DNA of 64,000 nt from contig CAVURU010000002.1 in NCBI GenBank assembly GCA_963744005.1, positions 310,001 to 374,000 of the forward strand. Reading direction: 5' to 3'. The stretch comes from Palsa-504 sp963744005 (GTDB taxonomy: Bacteria; Actinomycetota; Actinomycetes; Streptosporangiales; Streptosporangiaceae). A model generated the notes under the pieces. It did no database searches. It saw nothing but the letters and a program-made list of their open reading frames with translations, and had not been told where the DNA came from. Shown one piece after another: positions 51,816-59,993 of the stretch. Numbering within the stretch: position 1 is the first letter of the stretch; each line of letters opens with the position of its first letter. Made by a program: the position numbers and the translations under genes.

Positions 51816-52274
51816 ATGCCGCAGACTGACGGGGTGATCCGAATCGGGACGCCGGGCGACCTGCCCGCGGCGAACGAGGTGTACCGGCGGGCCTCGCTGT
51901 CGAATGCGGGCGACCGCGACAACCTGCTGGCCCACCCGGAATACCTGGTCCTGGGGCCGGACGGGCTGGCCGAGGGGCGGACCTACGTGGCGGAGCTGGA
52001 CGGGTCGGTGGCCGGCTTCGCGACCTGGGCCGAGGCCGGCGGCGTGGTCGAGCTGGAAGACCTGTTCGTGGACCCGGACCGGATGCGGCACGGGATCGCC
52101 ACGGCCCTGGTCGCCCGCCTCGCGGAGGTGCTGCGGGCGCGGGGAGTCGGGCGGCTGGAGGTCACGGCGAACCCGCACGCGCTGGCGTTCTACCGCGCGG
52201 CGGGCTTCACTGACTGCGGAGTAGGGACGACCGAATTCGGCGCCGCGCCGCGGATGGTGCTGATGCTGGGCTGA
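51816..52274 (+). CDS. GNAT-family N-acetyltransferase
   Basis: 152 residues of GNAT fold that moves an acetyl group from acetyl-CoA to an unknown amine. The acyl-CoA loop is DRMRHGIATALVARLAEVL, preceded by VELEDLFVDPD and followed by LEVTANPHALAFYRAAGFTDCG. The start is uncertain: ATG at 51816 or GTG at 51834; the conserved part begins RIGTPGDLPAANEVY. Upstream 51627-51815 has an inverted pair GGGTGT/ACACCC (51735-51759) and no coding sequence. Confidence 0.87.
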   Translation: MPQTDGVIRIGTPGDLPAANEVYRRASLSNAGDRDNLLAHPEYLVLGPDGLAEGRTYVAELDGSVAGFATWAEAGGVVELEDLFVDPDRMRHGIATALVARLAEVLRARGVGRLEVTANPHALAFYRAAGFTDCGVGTTEFGAAPRMVLMLG

Positions 52275-52292
52275 CGCCGGTGCTGACGGCGG

Positions 52293-52523
52293 TCAGAGCC
52301 GGCGCATCTTGGCGCAGGGCGTCAGGATGCGCTCCTGGACCGAGCCGAAGTCAACGAGCACCGCGACGTCTTCTTCGACGCCGACCACCCGGCCGAGGCC
52401 GAACTTGTCGTGGGTGACCAGGTCCTGAACAGCGAACTCTTCGGCAGGCGGAGGCTCGGGCGGGGCTTTGAAGGGACTCGTGGGCAAGGAGCGCCGGGTA
52501 GCAGCGCGAGGAGGCTTCACCAT
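52293..52523 (-). CDS. Small Tudor-like protein
   Basis: 76 residues from an ATG at 52523 (MVKPPRAATRRSL), the ribosome site GGTGG lying 9 bp upstream. The last half, VQDLVTHDKFGLGRVVGVEEDVAVLVDFGSVQERIL, resembles the Tudor-like C-terminal domain of UvrD/PcrA helicases and similar small actinobacterial proteins that bind RNA polymerase or nucleic acid. The N-terminus is Pro/Arg rich. Its function alone is not known. Convergent with the GNAT gene. Confidence 0.72.
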   Translation of the reverse strand: MVKPPRAATRRSLPTSPFKAPPEPPPAEEFAVQDLVTHDKFGLGRVVGVEEDVAVLVDFGSVQERILTPCAKMRRL

Positions 52524-52561
52524 GTCTATTATCCACCTCACGCGGTGGTATTTGGCCTGCT

Positions 52562-53077
52562 TCAGGCGACGCGCCCGGTCACCGGGGCCAGCGAGCGGAA
52601 AGCGCTGCCGTGAAACACCATCGGCGCCACCTCCGGATAGCTCTGCAGGCCGACGATGCGAAGCAGGATCACGTCGTGGTCACCGGCCGCGAAACTGTCG
52701 TGCACGCTGCAGCTAAGCCACAGCGTGGAGCCGTGGACGACGATCGCGCCCTGCTCGGCGAGCTCCCAGTCGATGTTGGCGAACCGGTCGACGCCCTTGG
52801 CCGACAAGGCCTGAGCCACCTGGGAGTGGGCGTCGGACAGGACGCTGACGCCCAGCCGGCAGGCCCGGGCCAGCACCGGCCAGGTGGTCGACGTGCGCGC
52901 AACGCACACCGAGACCAGCGGCGGGTCCAGGGACACCGAGGTGAACGAGCTGGCCGCCATGCCGACGGGCGTGCCCTCGACCATGGCGCAGACCGCGGTC
53001 ACGCCGCTGGGAAAGCACCCGAAGGCACGGCGCAGTTCCTGCGGCTCGAGCGGCTCCAGGATGGGCTTGTCGTTCAT
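52562..53077 (-). CDS. Flavin reductase (HpaC/RutF-like, FMN-binding split barrel)
   Basis: Supplies reduced flavin to a two-component monooxygenase. 171 residues: LRRAFGCFPSGVTAVCAMVEGTPVGMAASSFTSVSLDPPLVSVCVARTSTTWPVL matches the family N-terminus, and HDVILLRIVGLQ the end. The ATG at 53077 overlaps the FMN reductase stop by ATGA. Both are divergent from the monooxygenases starting at 53798, which need FMNH2. This is the typical partner arrangement for LLM/NtaA-type enzymes. Confidence 0.93.
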   Translation of the reverse strand: MNDKPILEPLEPQELRRAFGCFPSGVTAVCAMVEGTPVGMAASSFTSVSLDPPLVSVCVARTSTTWPVLARACRLGVSVLSDAHSQVAQALSAKGVDRFANIDWELAEQGAIVVHGSTLWLSCSVHDSFAAGDHDVILLRIVGLQSYPEVAPMVFHGSAFRSLAPVTGRVA

Positions 53078-53568
53078 CGCACGTCCTCCGCAAAGCTCCT
53101 CGTGCTCCGCTGACGCTGAAGCCAGGTCTCCAGCAGCGGGCTGTCGTCTATCTCCGAATCCAGCAGGTACAGTCCGGGCCACGGGCAGCTGGCGCCGATC
53201 TCGACCAGCACCGGCCGCAGCGACAGCTCGGGCGCCAGGGCGTGGCCCATGGCCGCGCCGAGCATCAGCGGCACCGTCGGCTGGCCGGCCAGCTCGCCGG
53301 CCGCGAACTGGTCGAGGAACAGCTTCAGCAGGCCGGTGTAGGTGCCCTTGTAGGTCGGGGTGGCCACCACCAGCAGGTCGCCGGCCTTGAGGACCTGCTG
53401 CTTGGCCTCGGCCACGGCCGGGTCCCCCCAGCCGAGCAGGCCCGGGCCGAGCTCGCTGAGCTCGATCACGGTGTCGGGCGGCGCCCCGGTCATCGCCGCG
53501 ACGACCAGTTCGGCGGCGTGCCGGGTCCGCGAGTTCACCTTGGGATTTCCGATCACGGCCACGGACAT
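53074..53568 (-). CDS. NADPH-dependent FMN reductase (SsuE-like)
   Basis: Flavodoxin-fold reductase of 164 residues. The N-terminal SVAVIGNPKVNSRTRHAAELV binds the flavin phosphate and LLVVATPTYKGTYTGLLKLFLDQF is the standard second motif. It resembles SsuE/MsuE enzymes, which give FMNH2 to sulfonate monooxygenases. The ATG at 53568 is the family-like start. It is first in the minus-strand unit and shares a 230-bp divergent control region with the LLM oxidoreductase at 53798. Confidence 0.92.
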   Translation of the reverse strand: MSVAVIGNPKVNSRTRHAAELVVAAMTGAPPDTVIELSELGPGLLGWGDPAVAEAKQQVLKAGDLLVVATPTYKGTYTGLLKLFLDQFAAGELAGQPTVPLMLGAAMGHALAPELSLRPVLVEIGASCPWPGLYLLDSEIDDSPLLETWLQRQRSTRSFAEDVR

Positions 53569-53583
53569 GGGCGCTCCATTCTT

Positions 53584-53692
53584 GGCGTTGTCGCTAACGC
53601 CATTGGAGCCGGCGCTGGTTTCGCCGCTAAAACATGTTTGTTGCCCGTTGACTGCGCCGCTATCGAGCGCCGGCCGGGCCCGGTTAGCGGCG
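53584..53692. promoter_or_regulatory. Divergent control region with inverted repeats
   Basis: Within the 229-bp gap between reductase and monooxygenase genes are three symmetric elements: GGCGTT/AACGCC (53584-53601), the palindrome AAACATGTTT (53630-53639), and CGCCGCTAA at 53622-53630 matched by TTAGCGGCG at 53684-53692. The spacing of the last pair (53 bp between) suits a looping or cooperative regulator. Bases 53640-53797 also contain no recognisable gene. Confidence 0.45.
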
Positions 53693-53797
53693 TAATCACC
53701 TGGCCCAACGGCGGACCGCAGCCGGAAATCATGAGGCGTTTGAGTGGGTCCATCGGGCCGCCGCCGGCGGCCACCGTGGAACGGATACGCAGTGGAC

Positions 53798-54871
53798 ATG
53801 GCAGACTCTCTCGACCTGCCGGTGGGGCTCAGCGTCGGTCACGCCAGCGAGCCGTTCGAGGCCTCGATCCAGCTGGCCGAAGACGCCGAACGGGCGGGAC
53901 TGGACTTCGTCTCGGTCGGCGATGCGGGCGCCGACTGCTTCACGCTGCTCGGCGCGATCGCGGCCCGGACGACCGGGCTGGGGCTGATGTCGGGCATCGC
54001 CACCTGGTCACGCAGCCCGCTGACGATGGCCCAGGCGGCCAAGACGGTGAACAACCTGTGCGGCGGCCGGTTCCTGCTCGGCATCGGCCCGATGCCCAGG
54101 ACCTGGGCCACGCAATGGCACGGCCTGGCCTATGACCCGGTGGTATCGCGGATGCGCGAGTACGTGACCATGGTGCGGGCCTGCCTGGACGCCGCCCCGG
54201 ACCGGCCGGTGACCCGGACCGGGCCGTATTTCCCGGTGGCGGGCTACCCGGGCCACCCGGTCACGCCCGAGCGCCGGGTGCCGGTCGCGATGGCGGCCAC
54301 GCTGCCCGCGATGACCCGGCTGGCCGCGGAGACCTGCGACGCGATCATGCTCAACGTCATCCAGCCGTGGGAACTTCTCAGCGGCCCCGGTCCCGGCCTG
54401 ATCGCTCAGGGGCTGGCCCGGGCCGGGCGCAGCCGCAGCGACATCCAGGTCGGGCTGATGCGGTTCTGCGCCGCGCACCAGGACCGCCGGGTGGCCTATG
54501 ACCAGGTGCGGCGCTCGATCGCGTTCTATTTCGGCATCCCCTACTTCCGGCCGCTGCTCGAGCCGTTCGGCTTCGGCGCGGAACTGGAGGCGGGCGAGGC
54601 GGCCGTGGCCCGGGAGGACCCCGAGGCCGCGGCGGCCGCGGTCAGCGACCGGCTGGTGGACTCCATCGGCATCGCGGGCACCCCCGGCGAGGTCCTGGCC
54701 AAGATCGCGCGCTACGGCGAGTACGTGGACTGGATGCAGGTCTCGTGCAGCCTCAACGTGCCGGGCGAGGTGGCCGGCCGCCAGGCCCGGCAGCTCGCGG
54801 CCCTGCTGGGCGAGGCCCGCGCCGCGGCGCGTAAAAGCGGCGCAATCGGCTTCATCGAAGGCGGTAACTGA
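53798..54871 (+). CDS. LLM-class flavin-dependent oxidoreductase
   Basis: About 357 residues of luciferase-like TIM barrel. LPVGLSVGHASEPFEASIQLAEDAERAGLDFVSVGDAG starts the barrel; TTGLGLMSGIATWSRSPLTMAQAAKTVNNLCGGRFLLGIGPMP is the family core; DSIGIAGTPGEVLAKIARY closes it. It could use F420H2 or FMNH2. The ATG at 53798 is chosen; the frame is open for 18 codons upstream without LLM-like sequence. It is 50 bp upstream of the larger monooxygenase and likely shares its transcript. Confidence 0.9.
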   Translation: MADSLDLPVGLSVGHASEPFEASIQLAEDAERAGLDFVSVGDAGADCFTLLGAIAARTTGLGLMSGIATWSRSPLTMAQAAKTVNNLCGGRFLLGIGPMPRTWATQWHGLAYDPVVSRMREYVTMVRACLDAAPDRPVTRTGPYFPVAGYPGHPVTPERRVPVAMAATLPAMTRLAAETCDAIMLNVIQPWELLSGPGPGLIAQGLARAGRSRSDIQVGLMRFCAAHQDRRVAYDQVRRSIAFYFGIPYFRPLLEPFGFGAELEAGEAAVAREDPEAAAAAVSDRLVDSIGIAGTPGEVLAKIARYGEYVDWMQVSCSLNVPGEVAGRQARQLAALLGEARAAARKSGAIGFIEGGN

Positions 54872-54921
54872 ACCGACATCGCCGGTGGATTCCATGAGAC
54901 CAAACGGCGAAAGGAAGACGC

Positions 54922-56214
54922 ATGTTCCATATGGGATGGTTCCTGGGCACGGGATTCGGTGTCTACGGGTGGAATACCGAATGGGCCGGAAACGTGACCT
55001 CGGATATCGGAAATCCCGACCTGTTCGTGTATATGGCGCAGTCGCTGGAACGGGCCGGCTTCGACTACATGATGCTCGAGGATTCCTCGGTCCTGCCCAA
55101 TATCTTCCGCGGCACTTTCGAGAGCTCGGTCAAGGACGGCGGCACGATCCGCTTCGACCCCATGCCGCTGGTCCCCTACCTGGCCATGGCGACCAAGCAC
55201 ATCGGCCTGGTGGCGACGGTCTCGACCAGCTTCTACCCGCCGTTCCTGGCCGCGCGCCTGCTGACCACGCTGGACCACGTGACGCACGGCCGGGTCGGGA
55301 TGAACCTGGTCACCTCGTCCCCGCACCAGGCCGCGCAGAACTACGGCCTGGCCGAGCACATCGAGCACGACAAGCGGTACCAGATGGCCGATGAGTGGGC
55401 CGAGGTGGTCAAGGGCCTGTGGAACACGTGGGAACCGGACGCGGTGGTCGCCGACGAGGCGAACCACCTGTACGCCGACCACACCAAGATCCACACGCTG
55501 GACTTCGAGGGCGAGTTCTTCAAGTCCCGCGGCCCGCTCAACCTGCCGCCGGGCCCGCAGCGCGAGCCGGTCATCTGCCAGGCGGGCGGCTCCCCGGCCG
55601 GCCGGGAGTTCGGCGCGCGGCACGCGGACACCATCATCGCGGCCGTCCGCGGCGCGCAGGAGATGAAGGAGTACCGCGACGACATCTCCCAGCGGATGCT
55701 GGCCAACGGGCGCAAGCCGACCGACGCCAAGGTGCTCTACCTGGTCCACCCGATCCTGGGTGACACCCAGCAGGAGGCGGAGGACAAGTATGACCGGATG
55801 CTGGCCGCGATCCGGGCCAACACCGACGCCGTGCTGGCCGGCATGTCGTACTTCACCAGCACCGACTTCTCCAAGTTCGACCTCGACGGGCCCTTCCCCG
55901 ACCTGTCGAAGAACAACGGCCACCAATCGACCATGAACGACTACAAGCGCTCGGGGCCGACGCTGCGCGAGGCGATCCAGAACCACCGGGTGCAGGAATC
56001 GGTCAAGCTGGTCGGCACCCCGGACTCGGTCGCCGCGCAGATGGAAGAGGTCATGGAGGAGGCGGGCGGCGACGGCTTCCTGATCGCCAAGCCGGTGACC
56101 CGGCGCACCATCACCGAGATCTCCGAGGCCCTGGCCCCGGCGCTGCGCAAGCGCGGGCTGATCCGGTCATCCTATGAGTGGCCCACTTTCAAGCAGAACC
56201 TGCTGGCCTACTGA
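54922..56214 (+). CDS. NtaA/SnaA/DszA-family FMNH2-dependent monooxygenase
   Basis: 430 residues of the nitrilotriacetate/desulfurisation monooxygenase family, which oxidises a substrate with O2 and FMNH2 supplied by a separate reductase. N-terminal MFHMGWFLGTGFGVYGW, LERAGFDYMMLEDSS, and the family core HIGLVATVSTSFYPPFLAARLLTTLDHVTHGRVGMNLVTSSPHQAAQNYG (about residues 92-140), then REPVICQAGGSPAGREFGARHAD. The ATG at 54922 is preceded by GAAAGGAAG. Related to the partial gene at 63690. The substrate is unknown; candidates are amine carboxylates, sulfonates or sulfones. Confidence 0.94.
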   Translation: MFHMGWFLGTGFGVYGWNTEWAGNVTSDIGNPDLFVYMAQSLERAGFDYMMLEDSSVLPNIFRGTFESSVKDGGTIRFDPMPLVPYLAMATKHIGLVATVSTSFYPPFLAARLLTTLDHVTHGRVGMNLVTSSPHQAAQNYGLAEHIEHDKRYQMADEWAEVVKGLWNTWEPDAVVADEANHLYADHTKIHTLDFEGEFFKSRGPLNLPPGPQREPVICQAGGSPAGREFGARHADTIIAAVRGAQEMKEYRDDISQRMLANGRKPTDAKVLYLVHPILGDTQQEAEDKYDRMLAAIRANTDAVLAGMSYFTSTDFSKFDLDGPFPDLSKNNGHQSTMNDYKRSGPTLREAIQNHRVQESVKLVGTPDSVAAQMEEVMEEAGGDGFLIAKPVTRRTITEISEALAPALRKRGLIRSSYEWPTFKQNLLAY

Positions 56215-56245
56215 GGCACGCCCGGGCAACGAGGCCCGGCCGGGC

Positions 56246-57073
56246 TCAGCCCGCTATCGGCCAATGCTCGGCATAGGAGAGCGAGACCCGGTCGCCGCGG
56301 AAGTAGGTGACGCTGAACTCGCGCCCCTGCCCGTGCTCGTCGACCAGCAGCATCTCGCGGACCAGAAGCGGCGATCCCGAGGCGAGCCGGAGCAGCCGGC
56401 CCAGCGACGCCTCGGCGGGCGCCCACTCCACGGCCCCTTCGACGGCGCCCAGGCCCGCGCCGAACAGCCGGCGGAAGGCGACCTCGATGGGCCGCAGGTC
56501 CCGGTGGTTCTCCTCGACCTGCGCGAAGTAGTGCGGGTCGGTGGCCAGCGTCGGCGCGTAGCCGGACCGCACGTACAGGGGCACGTCCCCGGCCAGCCCG
56601 AGCTGGCTGTAGGCCAGGACGTGGGGCGACTCGCTGCCCATCCGGGCGGCCAGGGCGGGCGGCATGGGAATCACGTCCTGATCGATCTCGAGGACGCGAA
56701 GCTCGTCCACCCCGGCCAGCGGCAGGACGCCGATGGCCGAGAAGGTCGCGATGGACGACGCCACGGTCGTGCCGGTCCGGGTGTGCCGTTCGACCAGCCC
56801 GTCCTGGGCCAGCATCTGCAGGGCCCGCCGGATCGCGTTGCGGTTCGCGGCGAACATGGCGACCAGGTCGTTCTCGTGCAGCCGCTGCTCGGGCGCGATC
56901 GAGCCGTCGCGGATGCCCGCCCGCAGCTGGGCGTAGGTGGCGCGGGAGACGCGCCGCGAGGTCGCGGCCTGCTGGCGCTGCCGCCGGTAGGCCTCCCGGG
57001 CCGACTCCCGCGGCGGCGGGATCCGGCCCTCCGGGCCCGAACCGGGACGGGCCGGTGGATCGATCGGTGCCAT
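56246..57073 (-). CDS. GntR/HutC-type regulator (UTRA effector domain)
   Basis: 275-residue transcription regulator. The winged helix runs YAQLRAGIRDGSIAPEQRLHENDLVAMFAANRNAIRRALQMLAQDGLVERHTRTGTTVA (about residues 47-107), then a UTRA-type ligand domain ending EFSVTYFRGDRVSLSYAEHWP. It probably binds the substrate or a metabolite and represses the adjacent genes. The start ATG at 57073 is preferred over 57094. It is divergent from a related regulator at 57237; a repeated 13-bp sequence lies between their starts. Confidence 0.92.
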   Translation of the reverse strand: MAPIDPPARPGSGPEGRIPPPRESAREAYRRQRQQAATSRRVSRATYAQLRAGIRDGSIAPEQRLHENDLVAMFAANRNAIRRALQMLAQDGLVERHTRTGTTVASSIATFSAIGVLPLAGVDELRVLEIDQDVIPMPPALAARMGSESPHVLAYSQLGLAGDVPLYVRSGYAPTLATDPHYFAQVEENHRDLRPIEVAFRRLFGAGLGAVEGAVEWAPAEASLGRLLRLASGSPLLVREMLLVDEHGQGREFSVTYFRGDRVSLSYAEHWPIAG

Positions 57074-57097
57074 GCGACATCCCGTCTCTCGCAAATG

Positions 57098-57126
57098 GTC
57101 GGGCCGGTACGTCGTCGGGCCGGTAC
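57098..57126. promoter_or_regulatory. Direct repeat GTCGGGCCGGTAC between the regulators
   Basis: Two identical 13-bp copies (57098-57110 and 57114-57126), 16 bp apart from start to start, lie 25 bp upstream of the GntR start. Repeats at such spacing in a 163-bp divergent promoter are a likely autoregulatory binding site. GGCCGGTAC carries the GTAC core seen in other GntR sites. Confidence 0.45.
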
Positions 57127-57236
57127 ATCTCGGTCATCCAGGATGAATCCGCGCACGGCGGTCCTGTCAAGCCCATGTGCCGGACGTCACGGCACGCCGA
57201 AACGACAGCGAAACCTTCAGGAGTTGTGATCGATTG

Positions 57237-58016
57237 ATGTCCCCGAAAGCCGCTCCCGTCATCGTCAGCTCTACCCTCCGCCGCAGCTACGAGATGATGC
57301 GCCTGGCCGTGCGGCAGGCGCGAGACCGCGAGATGCTCGAGGATCTGCAGGACTCGGCGGGCTGGTCGCTGCCGGCCGAATCGCGAGACCAGCTGGTCTC
57401 CATCCTGGACCGGCACGGCATCGTCGCCGACGCCGATACGGGCCAGGTGGCCAACTCCGTGGCCTATATGGCCATGACCGACCTGGTGCCGGTTGCGCCC
57501 GCGCTCGGGCGGGTGACCATCCGGGAGCTGCTGCACAAGCAGGTGCCGGCCACGCCCATCGTGCAGGACCGGCTGGGCGCGGACAACGACCAGGTACTGC
57601 TGGTGGAGCAGGTCGTGTCGCTGGGCAGCGAGCCGCTGTTCCACGCGGTGGGCTACAGCCCGGCCGACACCGCCGAGCGCGTCTCGGCCGGCATCCGGGC
57701 CATCGACCGGCACCCGCGCCAGCTGGACATGGCCGAGCTGTTCCAGGCCCTCTTCGGCGTGCCGCTGGGGCGCGTCGAGGTCGGCGTGGGCGCGGTCCGC
57801 GCCGACCTGCGCACCGCGCGGCTGCTCAAGATCGAGGCCGGGACCGGCATCCTGGTCCGCGAGTTTCTGCAGTTCGACGCGGCCGGGCGGCCCCGCTCCT
57901 ACAACTTCACCCAGTTCCGCCCGGACCGGATCCGGTTCACCGCGCGGCATCAGGCCGGGGAGCCGGACCCCGACCCGGGCCCCGGCTCGGGCCCGGACCC
58001 GGACAAAAGGTGCTGA
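57237..58016 (+). CDS. UTRA-domain regulator with a divergent helix-turn-helix
   Basis: 259 residues. The C-terminal part matches UTRA: VTIRELLHKQVPATPIVQDRLGADNDQVLLVEQVV, DLRTARLLKIEAGTGILVREFLQFDAAGRPRSYNFTQFRPDRIRF. The N-terminus can be lined up with the neighbouring GntR protein (RRSYEMMRLAVRQ with ATYAQLRAGIRD; ESRDQLVSILDRHGIVADADTGQVA with ANRNAIRRALQMLAQDGLVERHTRTGTTVA), but most helix-turn-helix core residues differ, so DNA binding may be weak or altered. It may form hetero-oligomers with its neighbour. A low-complexity Pro/Asp/Gly tail ends it. Confidence 0.8.
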   Translation: MSPKAAPVIVSSTLRRSYEMMRLAVRQARDREMLEDLQDSAGWSLPAESRDQLVSILDRHGIVADADTGQVANSVAYMAMTDLVPVAPALGRVTIRELLHKQVPATPIVQDRLGADNDQVLLVEQVVSLGSEPLFHAVGYSPADTAERVSAGIRAIDRHPRQLDMAELFQALFGVPLGRVEVGVGAVRADLRTARLLKIEAGTGILVREFLQFDAAGRPRSYNFTQFRPDRIRFTARHQAGEPDPDPGPGSGPDPDKRC

Positions 58017-58017
58017 C

Positions 58018-58153
58018 CAGGTAACAGATGCCCCAGCGGCGCAATTAACACGTTACGGGCTTCGCCGGGACAGGTAACACGCTCTGCTGAACATTGAACC
58101 TGCCGCGCCACTGACGTCGCAACGCTCTAGCACGTTACGAAAGTGGGTAACCC
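58018..58153. promoter_or_regulatory. Array of GTAAC/GTTAC half-sites upstream of the importer
   Basis: Five related elements in 136 bp: CAGGTAACA (58018-58026), AACACGTTACG (58048-58056 region), CAGGTAACAC (58071-58080), AGCACGTTACG (58130-58139) and GGGTAACCC (58145-58153) touching the start codon. CAGGTAACA is repeated directly and CACGTTACG twice in the opposite orientation, forming arrow-like pairs. HutC-type GntR proteins bind GT..AC palindromes, so this is the best candidate operator for the two regulators upstream. Confidence 0.6.
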
Positions 58154-59110
58154 ATGGCCGTTCCAGCTCCTGCCCCGGCCGCACCGGGCGAGCGGAGGGA
58201 ACACCTCGACGTCGCCGGCCTGAACGTCAGCTACGACACACCCGGCGGCGTGATCGATGCCGTCAAGGACGTCTCGTTCTCGGTCGACCGCGGCGAGTGC
58301 GTCGCGCTCGTGGGCGAGTCCGGCTCGGGCAAGTCGAACGTCTGCCTGGCCATCGGCGGTTTCCTGACCGCCGCCAACGTCCGCATGTCCTGCGACCGGA
58401 TGACGCTGGGCGGGGTGGCCCTGGACCGCAGCGCCCACCGGTCGCTCATCCCGAGGTTCACGCCCGGCATCGCGATGATCTTCCAGGACGCGATGACCTC
58501 GCTCGACCCGGTCTGGACGGTGCGCAGCCAGCTGCGCGCGGTGCTCCGGGCGGCCGACAAGGTCCCGCGCCGCGAACGCGACGACGCGGCCCGGGAGTGG
58601 CTGGCCAAGGTGGGGCTGACCGACACCAAGCGGGTGATGGGCAGCAGGCCGTACGAGCTGTCCGGCGGCATGCGGCAGCGCGTCATGCTGGCCCTGGCCC
58701 TGGCGGGCAACCCCGGCCTGGTCATCGCGGACGAGCCGACCAGCGCGCTGGACGCCTCGCTGTCCCGCGACGTCATGGAGCTCATGCTCGGCCTGACCGC
58801 CACCAGCGGCATCGCCCTGCTGCTGGTCACGCACGACATCAAGCTGTGCGAGGAGTACTCCGACCGCACCCTGGTCATGTACCGCGGCTCGGTCGTCGAG
58901 GAACTCGGCTCGTCCCGGCTCATCAGCGGGGCCCGGCACCCTTACACCCAGGGGCTGGTGCGCTGCGTGCCGACGCTGGAAGACGCCGACCGCGACACCC
59001 TGGAGACCATCGGCGAATGGCTGGACCTGGGTGAGCTGGAGGCGCTGGACGACGAAGCCGCCCGGCCGCTGGCCACGGCCGACACGCGGGCGGGAGGCGG
59101 CCATGTCTGA
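58154..59110 (+). CDS. ABC importer ATPase (OppD/DppD type)
   Basis: 318-residue ATPase of a peptide/nickel-type importer. VSYDTPGGVIDAVKDVSFSV, Walker A VGESGSGKSN, signature ELSGGMRQRVMLALAL, Walker B LVIADEPTSALDASL, and the switch His in LLVTHDIKLCEEY. The C-terminus has the HPYTQGLVRCVPTLE motif typical of OppD/OppF. The ATG at 58154 lies directly after GGGTAACCC in the operator region. Head of a five-gene importer operon. Confidence 0.93.
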   Translation: MAVPAPAPAAPGERREHLDVAGLNVSYDTPGGVIDAVKDVSFSVDRGECVALVGESGSGKSNVCLAIGGFLTAANVRMSCDRMTLGGVALDRSAHRSLIPRFTPGIAMIFQDAMTSLDPVWTVRSQLRAVLRAADKVPRRERDDAAREWLAKVGLTDTKRVMGSRPYELSGGMRQRVMLALALAGNPGLVIADEPTSALDASLSRDVMELMLGLTATSGIALLLVTHDIKLCEEYSDRTLVMYRGSVVEELGSSRLISGARHPYTQGLVRCVPTLEDADRDTLETIGEWLDLGELEALDDEAARPLATADTRAGGGHV

Positions 59111-59993
59111 GGTGGCGAGGCCTGAGGTGGCGAGCTCTGAGCCCGGCACCGAGCCCGACCGGTTCGTGCAGCTGGTGGCGACCGACGTGACCAAGATGTT
59201 CGGGCGGCGCAAGAGCCAGCGGCACACGGCCGTGGACGGGGTCTCGCTCACCGTGCAGAGCGGCCAGGCGGTCGGCATCGTCGGCGAATCAGGATCGGGC
59301 AAGTCCACCTTCGCCCGCATGCTGGCCGGCATCGAGATGCCCAGCTCCGGCTCCGTCTACTTCAACGACGTGCCCATCGTGTCCCAGCTGAATGGGCAGA
59401 CCGAGCGGATCAACCTGCGCCGTCACGTGCAGATGGTGGCGCAGGACACCTCGTCCTCCTTCGATCCGCTCAAGACCCTGCGGACCTCGGTCCGCACCCC
59501 GGCCATGCGGCTGCTCGGCCTGGACCGGGCCGAAGCCGACGCCGAGGTCGACCGGGTGATGGCCGACCTGGAGCTGCCCCCGGTGCTGGCCGACCGCTAC
59601 CCGCAGCACGTGTCCGGCGGGCAGCGGCAGCGGTTCGCCATCGCCCGGGCCCTGATCGTCCGGCCCGGGATGCTGATCTGCGACGAGGTCGTCTCCGCGC
59701 TCGACGTGTCGGTGCAGGGCTCGGTGCTCAACATGCTGCGCAGGTACTGCGCCGACTCCGGGGCCGGGCTGGTCTTCGTCTCGCACGGGCTGCCCGCCAC
59801 CGCCTTCATCTCCGAACGCATGGTGGTCATGCGGGACGGCCGCATCGTCGAGGACGGCCCGACCGTCTCGGTCCTGAACCAGCCGTCGCACGAGTACACC
59901 CGGCTGCTGCTGGCCGCCTACCGGGGCCGCCCGGCCGGCGCGTCGCGCCGGTTCGAGCGCAGCAGCGTGGCCGCGCTGCGTGATGCCTCATGA
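59103..59993 (+). CDS. ABC importer ATPase (OppF/DppF type)
   Basis: 296 residues, second ATPase. Walker A VGESGSGKSTFARMLAG, signature HVSGGQRQRFAIARALI, Walker B LICDEVVSALDVSV, switch region VFVSHGLPATAFI. Walker B reads DEVVSALD, the form common in OppF. It overlaps the previous stop by 8 bp (ATGTCTGA) and ends overlapping the permease start. Together with the preceding protein it makes the heterodimeric motor. Confidence 0.93.
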   Translation: MSEVARPEVASSEPGTEPDRFVQLVATDVTKMFGRRKSQRHTAVDGVSLTVQSGQAVGIVGESGSGKSTFARMLAGIEMPSSGSVYFNDVPIVSQLNGQTERINLRRHVQMVAQDTSSSFDPLKTLRTSVRTPAMRLLGLDRAEADAEVDRVMADLELPPVLADRYPQHVSGGQRQRFAIARALIVRPGMLICDEVVSALDVSVQGSVLNMLRRYCADSGAGLVFVSHGLPATAFISERMVVMRDGRIVEDGPTVSVLNQPSHEYTRLLLAAYRGRPAGASRRFERSSVAALRDAS

